Below are positions 36,593 through 45,456 of a stretch of 64,000 bases of DNA, one piece after another. The DNA lies in assembly GCF_018449515.1 (NCBI RefSeq), contig NZ_JAAVUQ010000008.1:62001-126000 (forward strand), read 5' to 3'. The notes under the pieces are model-generated. The model was not told where the DNA came from and did not search any database. It saw nothing but the letters and a program-made list of their open reading frames with translations. Every line of letters begins with the position of its first letter. Position 1 is the stretch's first letter. The position numbers and the translations under genes are program-made. This DNA comes from Caballeronia sp. dw_19. GTDB taxonomy: Bacteria > Pseudomonadota > Gammaproteobacteria > Burkholderiales > Burkholderiaceae.

Positions 36593-37534
36593 GTGAAAAC
36601 GATCGGAATCATTGTTTATCCGGACTTTCAGGTGCTGGGGCTGGCGGTCTCGACCGTGTTCGAATTTGCCAACGCAACCGTCGGACAAACCGCGTACGAG
36701 GTGCAGTTGTTGTCGGAACACGGCGGTTCCGTGCGCTCCTCGCTAGGCTTCGGCATCGAGACCGCGAGCTTCAAGGGCAGCGAGTTCCACACCCTGATCG
36801 TCACCGGCGACAACATAGGCACGCCTCATTCGGCCGGCGTGGCGGCATTTCTTCGCGACGCCCTGAAGACATCGCAACGCATTGCGGCGACCTGCACAGG
36901 CGCGTTTGTACTGGCCGAGGCGGGCTTGCTGGACGGCCGCCGCGCGACCACGCACTGGTACTACGCGCGGGCGCTTCAGCGCGCGTATCCGCAGGTCAAG
37001 ATGGAGGAGGACCGGATCTTTATCGTCGACGGCCCGATCTGGACGTCCGCCGGTGCGAGTGCCGGGATTGATCTTGCGCTGGCGCTCGTCGAGAAAGACC
37101 TGGGTACGGAAACGGCGCGGCTCGTGGCGAAAAAACTGGTGGTTTATCATCGGCGCGCCGGCGGCCAGTCGCAGTATTCCGCGCTGCTCGAACTCGACGC
37201 GAAATCGGATCGGGTGCAGACCGCGCTGGCCTATGCAAAATCCAACCTGACCGCGAAGCTGTCGATTGAAGAGCTGGCGGAAGTTGCCCACCTCAGTCCG
37301 CGCCAGTTCAGCAGGGTTTTCACCGACGAGACCGGACAGTCGCCCGCCCGGGCCATAGAAAATCTGCGGGTGGAGGCCGCTCGCCTGATGATGGAAGCGG
37401 GACGGCATTCAGTCGATGTAGTCGCACGCGAGACTGGTTTCGGTGACCGTGAACGAATGCGGCGTGCATTTCTGCGTGCGTTCGGGCAGTCGCCGCAAGC
37501 AATGCGGCGGATGACGGAATCGCAGCTGGTTTGA
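36593..37534 (+). CDS. GlxA-type AraC regulator (DJ-1/PfpI plus HTH)
   Basis: A 313-residue regulator. Residues ~3-170 are a DJ-1/PfpI domain (IGIIVYPDFQVLGLAVSTVFEFAN; the nucleophile-elbow cysteine in AATCTGAFVLAEAG), probably a ligand sensor rather than an enzyme. Residues ~220-310 are the double AraC/XylS helix-turn-helix (IEELAEVAHLSPRQFSRVF; DVVARETGFGDRERMRRAF). Start is GTG 36593, after AGGAGG; the ATG two bases earlier is in another frame and meets a stop at once. It is divergent from the SDR gene and most likely activates it. Confidence 0.92.
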   Translation: MKTIGIIVYPDFQVLGLAVSTVFEFANATVGQTAYEVQLLSEHGGSVRSSLGFGIETASFKGSEFHTLIVTGDNIGTPHSAGVAAFLRDALKTSQRIAATCTGAFVLAEAGLLDGRRATTHWYYARALQRAYPQVKMEEDRIFIVDGPIWTSAGASAGIDLALALVEKDLGTETARLVAKKLVVYHRRAGGQSQYSALLELDAKSDRVQTALAYAKSNLTAKLSIEELAEVAHLSPRQFSRVFTDETGQSPARAIENLRVEAARLMMEAGRHSVDVVARETGFGDRERMRRAFLRAFGQSPQAMRRMTESQLV

Positions 37535-37645
37535 TGAAGGGCCGGTTTTGCGCGGCGGATGGATCATGGACTGATTAAGGAGCCGTCAAACACGCTCGCT
37601 GAATCAACAAGGGTTGAGCTCGCGTATTCATACCCTGGCTGGCGC

Positions 37646-37912
37646 TTATACCGTGGGCGCCAACTGTGTGAGCACGGTCGTCATGCTCATGACCTGCTGG
37701 TCACTATCTGAAATTCCCGCGTCATGGGCAGCCTTGGCCAATTGAGCATTGGTTAGTCTGGCAAGGCCGTCGAAACTATCGCGGACAATTGTCGCAGTCG
37801 TGGCAGGGCTGGTCCGACGCTCCCACGTCTTGTCTTCGACAAGCCGTCGAAGCACGTATTCGCGAGCAGCCGTTTTCGCGGCAAGAATGCCGCGCGCTTG
37901 TTCTTCCGTCAT
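37646..37912 (-). CDS. Small hypothetical protein, 88 residues
   Basis: An 88-residue helical protein. GGGGAGAACACC before the ATG and even codon usage support it as real. It begins with an acidic helix (MTEEQARGILAAKTAAREYVLRRL) and has a conserved-looking ARLTNAQLAKAAHDAGISDSD segment, which could be a small helix-turn-helix or ankyrin-like stretch. No family is recognised. It is monocistronic, and convergent with the GlxA-type gene. Confidence 0.6.
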   Translation of the reverse strand: MTEEQARGILAAKTAAREYVLRRLVEDKTWERRTSPATTATIVRDSFDGLARLTNAQLAKAAHDAGISDSDQQVMSMTTVLTQLAPTV

Positions 37913-38097
37913 GGTGTTCTCCCCGAGTTCGCCCTCGTTTTATAGCAACGCGGCGTGCCCCTGGCGGTTCGGAAGAACACACTTGGACGGATTTTTTTCG
38001 GGTGCGCTCCCGGGCAATGATCTTCTTCGGGTCACTAACCGTATTCCGCGTATTCCGGCTAACCCGAAGAGGACCTGCAGACTGCCTGTCCGAGTCT

Positions 38098-39288
38098 TTA
38101 GTCCGAGGCCAGACGTGCGATCGCACGCTCCACGCCACCGCGGCCGAACGGAACACCCTGCACGGTCATGGCGGCTTCAACGCCGCCGAGACATCCAAGG
38201 ATCATCGCGGGGTTAATGTCGCCGAGATGCCCGATACGGAATGCGCGGCCCGCAAGCGGCCCGAGACCACCGGCGATGGCAACTTCGAAGCGCTCGCGTG
38301 CGACGCTACGGATTGCTTCCGGATCGATACCCGCGTTCACCTCGATGGTCGTCACGGACACCGAACGCGCAGCCGGCACCTCGCAGAAAAACCGTAACGC
38401 ACCCGTCTCGCTCCAGCATTCCACCGCGGCATGCACCGCTTCCGCGATTCGCCGATGGCGTTCCAGCACCTCGGTCAAGCCTTCCCGGAAGATCAGCCCA
38501 AGCGACGCCTCCAGCCCTGCGATCAGGCTTTGCGGCGGGGTGCCGCAAAACTTGCGGTACGACAGCGGACTTCTCCGCCGCTCCCAGTCCCAGTAGAAAC
38601 GCGGCGTGGAGTTGCGGCGCGAGACCTCCATTGCCGTTGCGTCGACCGCGACAAACGCGAGTCCGGGCGGCACCATCAACGCCTTCTGACTCGCGCCAAG
38701 AACTACGTTGATGCGCGTTGCATCCATGGCGAACGGCGCGGCTGCAAGCGACGCAACCACGTCGACCACGAGCAGCGCGGCGTGATCGGCCCGATCGATC
38801 GCCGCCCGCATGGCCGGCAGATCGTTGGTGATGCCGCTTGCAGTGTCCGTGTGAACGATGAAGACCGCGACGATCTCGCGTTTCACATCGTCCCGCAGCA
38901 CGGCTTCGATATCCGCTGGATCGATTGGACGTCCCTCTACCCAGGGTGTCCGAATCACGCGACCGCCCATTGCCTCGGCCTGCACCGCCCACGATTCCGA
39001 GAAGTGGCCCGTGCCAGCCACCAGCACCGCCTGACCCGGCGCAATCAGGTTGGCGATGACCGCTTCCCACGCACCGTGCCCGTTCGCGGCATAGAGGAAG
39101 ACGTCCGACTGCTCCGTCTGCAGCACGCGCTTCAGGCCGGCTTCACACGCGGCAATACAGCGATCCAGACGAGGGTCGGCCAGGTCCATCGGCTGACGGC
39201 TCATTGCGTGCAGGACTTCATCCGGAACGCGGCTAGGTCCCGGCGAATGCAGAAAGCGGTGACCGGGCAAACGGGCAAAGTCGTTCAT
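38098..39288 (-). CDS. Class V aminotransferase (serine/alanine-glyoxylate type)
   Basis: A 396-residue PLP enzyme of the alanine-glyoxylate/serine-glyoxylate aminotransferase group. FLHSPGPSRVPDEVLHAM is the typical N-terminus, FLYAANGHGAWEAVIANL holds the phosphate site, HTDTASGITND the substrate region, and K202 in ASQKALMVPPGL is the PLP lysine. The partner Asp for the pyridine nitrogen is D176 in VVDVVAS, where most members have the motif DAVSS. It probably transfers an amino group from Ser or Ala to glyoxylate in the cytoplasm. It is alone, with a long gap before it. Confidence 0.92.
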   Translation of the reverse strand: MNDFARLPGHRFLHSPGPSRVPDEVLHAMSRQPMDLADPRLDRCIAACEAGLKRVLQTEQSDVFLYAANGHGAWEAVIANLIAPGQAVLVAGTGHFSESWAVQAEAMGGRVIRTPWVEGRPIDPADIEAVLRDDVKREIVAVFIVHTDTASGITNDLPAMRAAIDRADHAALLVVDVVASLAAAPFAMDATRINVVLGASQKALMVPPGLAFVAVDATAMEVSRRNSTPRFYWDWERRRSPLSYRKFCGTPPQSLIAGLEASLGLIFREGLTEVLERHRRIAEAVHAAVECWSETGALRFFCEVPAARSVSVTTIEVNAGIDPEAIRSVARERFEVAIAGGLGPLAGRAFRIGHLGDINPAMILGCLGGVEAAMTVQGVPFGRGGVERAIARLASD

Positions 39289-39810
39289 GCGAGAAGGATT
39301 CGAAATGAGTGATTGCTGCTGGAATTTGAGCGCGCTTGAGCTTTGTCGTCAGTCAGTTTCATTGCAACCCTGGCTAATTGTTGGTCAAAAAGATTCTACA
39401 GGGCTGCGCGGGCGCATGCACTTTCGATTCGCTTTAGCGGCGCATGCGGGACCGCGCGTTCGCCCTAAAGCTCGAAGCTTGCGCTCAAATGCAATCTGAT
39501 GAACACGTCGCGCCTGTTCGGCGTTATCGCGATCCCAACGCAGGGCGGATACAATGAATGCCAGAAATTCGCGGTCTACGGCGGTCTACAAATACACCGA
39601 GGCGTTGCGCATGGGACGGGAGATTGAGGATGCGTCTGTGAGTGCTGCCTGTGTTTATCCCCGAGGTGTTGCGACCCGGATCGCAACCGCGTCACGGGCG
39701 CGCCCCCCGCAGGGCCGGTTCTTTAGTGCCAATGGAGTGGCTCCAGACGATTGCAGACGGACCGCTGACAACACCTGCTTCCCAACTCGCCCAATAGTCG
39801 CGATGAACAC
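39289..39810. other. 522-bp divergent intergenic region
   Basis: Between the aminotransferase and TetR genes. A short direct repeat GCGGTCTAC occurs twice near 39570-39590. Both promoters must lie here; no gene is supported. Confidence 0.4.
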
Positions 39811-40464
39811 ATGAACCGCGAACGACTCACCCGCGAGCAAGCCCGCGAACAAACGCGCCAACGTCTGCTCGACGCTTCTCAGATCATTTTCACAAAGCAA
39901 GGATTCATCGCGGGAAGCGTTGAAGAGATCGTATTGGCCGCAGGTTATACGCGTGGCGCGTTCTATTCGAATTTTCGCAGCAAGCAGGAAGTGCTAATCG
40001 AACTTCTCAAACGCGATCACCTTGCCATGCAAGCGGGCTTGCACGACCTTATGCAAGGACAAGTCACGCGTGAGGATCTGGAAGACCGCGCATTGCTTTT
40101 TTACAGCCATTTATATCGTGACAACAAGAACTTCCTGCTATGGGTCGAAGCGCAACTGCTGGCGTCGCGCGACGCTCACTTCCGCGTTATCTTCAACGCT
40201 TTCCTGCGTGAAAAGCTCGACCAGTTAACTTTACATATCCGCGAGTTTTCAGTGCGCGCGGGTACACCGTTGCCCGCTGAAACGCTTGCGCTTGGGTTGA
40301 TGGCGTTATGCAATGGCGTGCGGTTCTTCTATTCGATCAATCCGCAGGCCGTAACGGGGGAGCTGGCCGAATCCGTTCTGGCGCACTTCTTCTCGCGCGT
40401 GGTGTTCGGACGCAGCATGCAGGTCATCGAAGGGGCTACACCGGTTCACCTCGCCGGGCACTGA
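39811..40464 (+). CDS. TetR-family transcriptional regulator
   Basis: A 217-residue TetR regulator. Residues ~13-60 are the DNA-binding domain (RQRLLDASQIIFTKQGFIAGSVEEIVLAAGYTRGAFYSNFRSKQEVL, whose recognition helix is typical). The rest is a helical ligand domain of the AcrR type. The ATG has only a weak ribosome site. It converges on the aldehyde dehydrogenase/GMC remnant block and is the likely repressor of it, as similar TetR genes sit beside coniferyl-type aldehyde dehydrogenases in Burkholderia; that is inference. Confidence 0.9.
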   Translation: MNRERLTREQAREQTRQRLLDASQIIFTKQGFIAGSVEEIVLAAGYTRGAFYSNFRSKQEVLIELLKRDHLAMQAGLHDLMQGQVTREDLEDRALLFYSHLYRDNKNFLLWVEAQLLASRDAHFRVIFNAFLREKLDQLTLHIREFSVRAGTPLPAETLALGLMALCNGVRFFYSINPQAVTGELAESVLAHFFSRVVFGRSMQVIEGATPVHLAGH

Positions 40465-40524
40465 TGCGTGGTTAATCTTGCAACATTCATGCTGGTCCAC
40501 GGACAGCGTCGCGATCAATCGCGT

Positions 40525-40764
40525 TCATGGACTGAGGATGGGCGCCTTGTACGACCGTCCTTCATTGCCAAGCGATTCCCAATGATCGTAGTCCGAACGA
40601 TATCCGCGCACATAGACCATGGTGTTGACGGCGGATGACCCCGCCAATGCCTTGCCGCGCGGCTGATAGCCCTTGCGACCGTCAAGGCCCGCCTGCGGCA
40701 ACGTTTCGAAAGCCCAGTTGTTGACGTGAGTCGGCGCGCGCCACGCCGCGGCCGTTTTGTTCAC
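40525..40764 (-). pseudogene. Truncated GMC oxidoreductase (choline dehydrogenase-like) remnant
   Basis: About 78 codons translate to a clear internal piece of a glucose-methanol-choline FAD oxidoreductase: NWAFETLPQAG, GYQPRGKALAGSSAVNTMVY and RSDYDHWESLGNEG. Intact enzymes have ~530-560 residues; the FAD-binding GxGxxG start and some 430 C-terminal residues are missing. The fragment begins only at the stop codon of the aldehyde dehydrogenase and ends in a stop after a few unrelated residues. An intact alcohol-aldehyde oxidation pair was probably lost here by deletion at both ends. Confidence 0.85.
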
Positions 40765-42182
40765 GTCATACGCTTGATCAGCCGCAGCATCAGGTCGAAG
40801 GTCTTGCCGTAAGGGGGATGGAAAAGGCGGGTGCCATTCAGGCGCGCCTGGTAGAAAACGGGTTTCTCTTTGCTGAATGTACGGAAACCCCATTCGCCGT
40901 GGTAAGCGCCCATGCCGCTCGGGCCGACTCCGCCGAACGGCTGCGCTTCCTGCGCCAGATGCCAAAGACAATCATTGATTGTGACGCCGCCTGACGCGGT
41001 CTCGTGCAGCACCCGGTCGCGATTGACGACGCTCCGGCCGAACCAATAAAGCGCGAGCGGCCGGTTGCCCTGGTTCACCATGGCAATGGCCTGGTCAAGC
41101 CCGTCGTATTCGACAATGGGTAGCAGCGGGCCAAAGATTTCCTCTCGCATCAGACGCGAGCTTGCGGCCGCACCGACCACCAGCGTCGGTGGAAGTTTTC
41201 GTGTACCTTCGTCGAAACGTTCGCCGGCTGGATTGACTTCGACAATGCGCGAACCGCCATCACGCGCTTCCTCGAGTATCGCAAGCAGCCGCTCGCGATG
41301 CCTCGCGCTGATGATCGCCGTATAGTCCGGGTTCGAGATCAGCGTGGGATAAAGACGCGTAATTGCCGCCTTGAGCTGATCGGCGACGCTGTCGGCCAGA
41401 CCCGCCGGCACGAGAACATAGTCCGGTGCAATGCAGGTCTGTCCAGCGTTCAGGAACTTGCCATAGGCAATGCTCGCCACGGCGGCAGCAATGTCGCAGG
41501 AGGCATCGATTATTGCAGGTGATTTCCCGCCGAGTTCCAGCGTCACCGGCGTAAGGTTTGCCGCAGCGGCCAGGGCGACCTGCCGGCCGACCTGGGTCGA
41601 TCCGGTAAAGAACAGGTGATCGAACGGCAGACTGGCAAAAGCCTGACCTACGTCCACGCCGCCGTTCACCACACTCAGCTCATCGGGCGCAAACGAAGCG
41701 CTAACCAGCCGGTCCAGCAATTCGGAGAATCGGGGAGTGAGTTCGGAGGGTTTGAGGAGCACCCGGTTGCCAGCGGCGATGGCCGCCAACGCCGGCCCCA
41801 ACGATAATTGAATAGGATAGTTCCACGGCGATACGATACCGACCACACCAAGCGGTTGCCGCAACAGGCGGTTATAGCCAGGCCGAAAGTGCAAACTGGT
41901 CGCGACTCGTTGCGGACTTATCCAGTGCTTCAGGTGTTTGCGTGCGTGACGGATTCCGGCGCGCACGACAAACAACTCGGCGATCCGCGTTTCATGAGCG
42001 GACCGCCCGCCGAAGTCGTCATCGATCGCGCACACAAATTCACTCTCATGATCCTCCGTCAACGCAAGCAGCCGGTTCAGCCGGTCCATGCGAACGCGCA
42101 GCGGCGGATTCGATTCCGCCGCGAACGCCTGGCGTTGCGCCTCGAAGCGTTCTTCCATGAAAGAAGGCGGGCTGACCTGCAT
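40761..42182 (-). CDS. Coniferyl-type aldehyde dehydrogenase
   Basis: A 473-residue NAD(P)-dependent aldehyde dehydrogenase of the coniferyl aldehyde/long-chain aldehyde branch. SPWNYPIQLSLGPALAAIAAGN, FFTGSTQVGR, the general base E216 in TLELGGKSP and the nucleophile C250 in NAGQTC are present. AGGAAACAG precedes the ATG. The last residues (FDLMLRLIKRM) are the usual C-terminus, so this gene is intact although the oxidoreductase gene behind it is a remnant. It likely oxidises aromatic or aliphatic aldehydes to acids. Confidence 0.92.
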   Translation of the reverse strand: MQVSPPSFMEERFEAQRQAFAAESNPPLRVRMDRLNRLLALTEDHESEFVCAIDDDFGGRSAHETRIAELFVVRAGIRHARKHLKHWISPQRVATSLHFRPGYNRLLRQPLGVVGIVSPWNYPIQLSLGPALAAIAAGNRVLLKPSELTPRFSELLDRLVSASFAPDELSVVNGGVDVGQAFASLPFDHLFFTGSTQVGRQVALAAAANLTPVTLELGGKSPAIIDASCDIAAAVASIAYGKFLNAGQTCIAPDYVLVPAGLADSVADQLKAAITRLYPTLISNPDYTAIISARHRERLLAILEEARDGGSRIVEVNPAGERFDEGTRKLPPTLVVGAAASSRLMREEIFGPLLPIVEYDGLDQAIAMVNQGNRPLALYWFGRSVVNRDRVLHETASGGVTINDCLWHLAQEAQPFGGVGPSGMGAYHGEWGFRTFSKEKPVFYQARLNGTRLFHPPYGKTFDLMLRLIKRMT

Positions 42183-42451
42183 GGTCTGTTTCCTGTGTTT
42201 GGAATGACGCTAGCTTACCCGTTTCATACCGGCGGAAGTTGCAGCGTGCGAGCGACCTTGCCGCCCTTTGAGCTGCTCGCGCAACTGATGCGTAACCACC
42301 TTGAGTTTTATCCAGCAGGACATTGTTGGGGCGCGAGCTGCACGCGTTACGCGACCGGTCTGTTCGTCGATCAACGCAAAAGACCTGGTGTCCGGGGATG
42401 GCTAACTCAGACTCTCGATTGCAATCCATTCATCAGTAGACCAAACATGAT

Positions 42452-42817
42452 CTATTCAGTCTTTGTCTTGTCGAGCAGCAAACCGTCTATCCGTTCCCTG
42501 TTTTCATCGCCCCAGGCACAGAGTGGCATGAGCGCTTTCGCCAGCGTCTTGCCGAACTCGGTCATTTCATAATCGACCCTGGGTGGCACTTCCCGATAAT
42601 CACGCCGCACGATAATGCCATCCTCGGCCAACTCGCGAACTTGCTGGATCAAGACCTTCTCACTGATACCGGCGACAAGACGCTTCAATTCGCCGAACCG
42701 ACGCGGCCCACTGTTCAGATGAAACAGCACGATCGGCTTCCACTTCCCGCCGACAACCGAGAGTGCGATCTCGAGTCCGCAGCTATATGCCCGGTTTTCC
42801 ATAAAAAGAATCTCCAT
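42452..42817 (-). CDS. HxlR-family transcriptional regulator
   Basis: A 121-residue HxlR winged-helix protein. GLEIALSVVGGKWKPIVLFHLNSGPRRFGELKR and ISEKVLIQQVRELAEDGIIVRRDYREVPPRVDYEMTEFG are the family core. C13 (from the ATG at 42817; C8 from the alternative ATG at 42802) precedes the core and is the position used for redox or electrophile sensing in YodB/HypR relatives. It is divergent from an SDR gene with palindromic sequence between, so it probably represses that gene and itself. Confidence 0.9.
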   Translation of the reverse strand: MEILFMENRAYSCGLEIALSVVGGKWKPIVLFHLNSGPRRFGELKRLVAGISEKVLIQQVRELAEDGIIVRRDYREVPPRVDYEMTEFGKTLAKALMPLCAWGDENRERIDGLLLDKTKTE

Positions 42818-42820
42818 ACA

Positions 42821-42844
42821 TACCTTTAGGTAGGTACTAGCCTA
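42821..42844. promoter_or_regulatory. Palindromes between hxlR-like and SDR genes
   Basis: TACCTTTAGGTA (42821-42832) is a perfect 5-bp-arm inverted repeat, followed by TAGG-N6-CCTA (42831-42844). The position, just before the regulator start, fits an HxlR operator that controls both divergent genes. Confidence 0.5.
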
Positions 42845-42896
42845 ACAGAATGCACCCGACCATAATGAATCTTCAAACTCGATCAGGAGATTTCAG

Positions 42897-43646
42897 ATGG
42901 GTAAGCTCAGTGGAAAAGTGGCCGTGATAACGGGTGCAAACAGCGGAATTGGCCTCGCGACGGCAAAGCGCTTTGCACAGGAAGGGGCGCGGGTTTTCAT
43001 GAGCGGCCGGCGCCAGAAGGAACTCGATGCGGCCGTTGCCGAGGTTGGAGAAAATGCGCGCGGCATTCAGGGCGACGTGTCCATCCTCGCCGACCTCGAC
43101 CGCCTGTTTGCCATCGTAAAAGAGGAAGCAGGAACGATCGACGTCCTGTTCGCCAACGCCGGCGGTGGAGAATTTTCAGCGCTTGGCGAGATCACGGAGG
43201 AGCACTTCGATAAAACCTTCGCGACCAACGTAAAGGGCACGCTTTTCACGGTGCAGAAGGCACTTCCATTGCTCAAGGACGGCGGGTCGGTCATACTCAC
43301 CGGATCAACTACCGAGGTCACTGGCGCCCCGTCATTCAGCGTCTACAGTGCGAGCAAGGCAGCGATCCGCAACTTCGCGCGAAGCTGGATCCTCGATCTC
43401 GCGCCGCGCAAGATCCGCGTCAATGTGCTGGTGCCGGGCGCCACCTCCACACCGGGATGGCATGGCCTCGCCACCTCGGAAGCGGCGAGCAAGGAGATGA
43501 TCAAGTTCGTGCAGACTACGACGCCGCTTGGCCGCCTCGGTGAACCCGCGGAGACCGCGAGCGCGGCACTGTTCCTGGCTTCCGACGACAGCAGCTTTGT
43601 CACCGGAAGCGAACTGTTCGTCGACGGCGGGTCCGCGCAGATTTAG
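42897..43646 (+). CDS. SDR-family oxidoreductase, HxlR-linked
   Basis: A 249-residue classical SDR. VAVITGANSGIGLATAKRFAQEGA holds the cofactor motif, SGRRQKELDAA suggests NADP, FANAGGGEF is the N-A-G element, and the catalytic S and Y-x3-K are in ILTGSTTEVTGAPSFSVYSASKAA. CAGGAGAT precedes the ATG. The close relatives found beside HxlR genes act on quinones or other electrophilic carbonyls and are induced by them, so detoxification is a reasonable guess. The second SDR (35631) is only distantly similar. Confidence 0.92.
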   Translation: MGKLSGKVAVITGANSGIGLATAKRFAQEGARVFMSGRRQKELDAAVAEVGENARGIQGDVSILADLDRLFAIVKEEAGTIDVLFANAGGGEFSALGEITEEHFDKTFATNVKGTLFTVQKALPLLKDGGSVILTGSTTEVTGAPSFSVYSASKAAIRNFARSWILDLAPRKIRVNVLVPGATSTPGWHGLATSEAASKEMIKFVQTTTPLGRLGEPAETASAALFLASDDSSFVTGSELFVDGGSAQI

Positions 43647-43719
43647 CGAACACGCGAGCCGCAAGCGGTCCACAAGACCACGGTTCACGAATGCACTCGA
43701 ACCGTGAGCAAAAACCGTT

Positions 43720-43737
43720 TGCCTGCTATGGCAGGCA
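43720..43737. terminator. Hairpin downstream of SDR gene
   Basis: TGCCTGC-TATG-GCAGGCA is a perfect 7-bp stem with a 4-base loop 73 bp after the SDR stop. A U-run is lacking, so it is at best a weak terminator or a Rho-dependent end. Confidence 0.35.
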
Positions 43738-43841
43738 TCCGGGGTTTCGACCGGCCTATCATGCGTGTCGAAAATACTCAGTAAAATCCATCCTGCACGG
43801 GCAATGCCAACCTGCCGCCCATCCTGGATACTCCCGCCACT

Positions 43842-45212
43842 GTGACAAGCACACTAGAACAACTTCGCGCCGGACAACTAGCCGGTACACAACGGCTGGC
43901 GCTAGCCTGCGGCCTGACCGAATTTCCACGCGAGATATTCGATCTGTCCGACACGCTGGAAATCCTCGACCTGTCCGGCAACGCGCTTTCGTCGCTGCCC
44001 GACGATTTGGCGCGCCTGACGAATCTGCACACGATCTTCTGCTCGAACAACCGGTTCATCGAGCTGCCGGAAGTGCTCGGGCAGTGCACGCAATTGAGCA
44101 TGGTCGGGTTCAAGGCAAACCGCATACGCAAGGTATCCGGCGCGTCATTACCGCCTCAACTTCGCTGGCTGATCCTGACCGACAATGAAGTTGAGGCGCT
44201 GCCACCCGAGATTGGAAACTGCGCTCAGCTACAAAAGCTGATGTTGGCCGGCAATCAGTTGCGCACGCTGCCAGTAGAGTTAGCCGCATGCTCTCGCCTC
44301 GAATTGATCCGGCTGGCAGCTAATCGGCTTGCCGAACTGCCGGTCTGGATCGCGTCCTTGCCCCGGCTATCGTGGCTGGCATACGCAGGGAATCCATTCA
44401 ACGAACAACGGGAAGCCCAGGCAATAACGGATACGCCCGTTGCCGATATCCCGTGGCAGGCGCTGGATCTGCAGCATCGGTTGGGCGAAGGCGCATCGGG
44501 CGTCATTCATCGTGCAGAACATCGGCCGGAATATCCGGCGACTGGCAGCGAAAACGTGCCCGTCGCAGTCAAGCTATTCAAGGGCGCTGTCACCAGCGAT
44601 GGTCTGCCGCACTGCGAGATGGCTGCTTGCATTGCTGCGGGTACGCATCCCAATCTGATCCCGGTACTCGGCAAGATAAAGGGCCATCCCACTGGCGTCC
44701 ATGGCCTCGTGATGACGCTGATCGACCCGCAGCTCAGGAACCTCGCGGGGCCGCCGAGCCTGGCGTCCTGCACGCGCGATATCTATGACATCGATACCCG
44801 CTTCGACCTGGCTTCAGCGCTAAGCGTTGCACATGGGATCGCATCGGCGGCATGGCATTTGCATCAGCAGGGCATCATGCATGGCGACCTGTACGCCCAC
44901 AACATCCTGCATGGCGGACAGGGTCAGGCGCTGATGGGAGACTTTGGCGCGGCATCGTTCTATGCAACCGACGATCAAGCGCTGGCCGACGCACTCCAGC
45001 GCCTTGAAGTAAGAGCGTTCGGTTGCCTGCTCGAAGAATTGATCGATCGATGCGATGCGCAGGCGTCCGCGCAAAGCAGCATGGCGGTGCTCGCAAGCCT
45101 GAAAAACAATTGCCTGGACGAGCAAGCCGCCGACCGGCCGCTGTTCGGCGAAATCGTGAATACCTTGTCTGTGCTGAGGGATTCACATCGAAACGAGGCA
45201 ACTTCAGCTTAA
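43842..45212 (+). CDS. Leucine-rich-repeat protein kinase
   Basis: A 456-residue two-part protein. Residues ~15-190 hold seven or so leucine-rich repeats of the LxxLxxL-x-N type (LEILDLSGNALSSLPDDLARL; LQKLMLAGNQLRTLPVELAAC). Residues ~205-450 are a protein kinase fold: RLGEGASGVIHRAE glycine loop, K244 in VAVKLF, H347-G-D349 with N354 in the catalytic loop (HGD in place of HRD), and D367-F-G. All catalytic residues are there, so it should be an active Ser/Thr kinase, perhaps steered by the LRR part. The GTG start is at 43842. There is no signal or membrane segment. Partners are unknown. Confidence 0.9.
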   Translation: MTSTLEQLRAGQLAGTQRLALACGLTEFPREIFDLSDTLEILDLSGNALSSLPDDLARLTNLHTIFCSNNRFIELPEVLGQCTQLSMVGFKANRIRKVSGASLPPQLRWLILTDNEVEALPPEIGNCAQLQKLMLAGNQLRTLPVELAACSRLELIRLAANRLAELPVWIASLPRLSWLAYAGNPFNEQREAQAITDTPVADIPWQALDLQHRLGEGASGVIHRAEHRPEYPATGSENVPVAVKLFKGAVTSDGLPHCEMAACIAAGTHPNLIPVLGKIKGHPTGVHGLVMTLIDPQLRNLAGPPSLASCTRDIYDIDTRFDLASALSVAHGIASAAWHLHQQGIMHGDLYAHNILHGGQGQALMGDFGAASFYATDDQALADALQRLEVRAFGCLLEELIDRCDAQASAQSSMAVLASLKNNCLDEQAADRPLFGEIVNTLSVLRDSHRNEATSA

Positions 45213-45248
45213 ATTCAGGCGCTTTAGAACGTGCTTTAAACCGTATAC

Positions 45249-45380
45249 TCGTCCTCGGTGGATGGCGGCATCCGCAGCGGACAGGACATGCTGAAAGCGG
45301 TGGCGCTCGGCGCAAAGGGCACGCTGATCGGCCGACGTTTCCTGTACGGGCCGGGCGCAATGGGGGAGGCGGGTGTCGAG
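45249..45380 (+). pseudogene. 3' fragment of an FMN-dependent L-lactate dehydrogenase-like gene
   Basis: Translation gives [20 protein letters not shown] followed by [20 protein letters not shown], the well-known C-terminal FMN-phosphate-binding segment of LldD/glycolate-oxidase-type enzymes. The ~330 residues before it are absent, and the frame afterwards diverges from the family end. It begins 36 bp behind the kinase gene stop. It is a deletion relic. Confidence 0.8.
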
Positions 45381-45456
45381 GGACAAGAACTTTCATGCGA
45401 CTTCCACGCAATGGGTTCGGACCACGCGAACGCTTCCTCTCGCTCGATCAACCATT

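Noticed and set aside
39554..39814. 86-codon plus-strand frame ending at the TetR start
   Set aside because: No ribosome site and no recognisable sequence; it overlaps the TetR start region by 4 bp only by chance.
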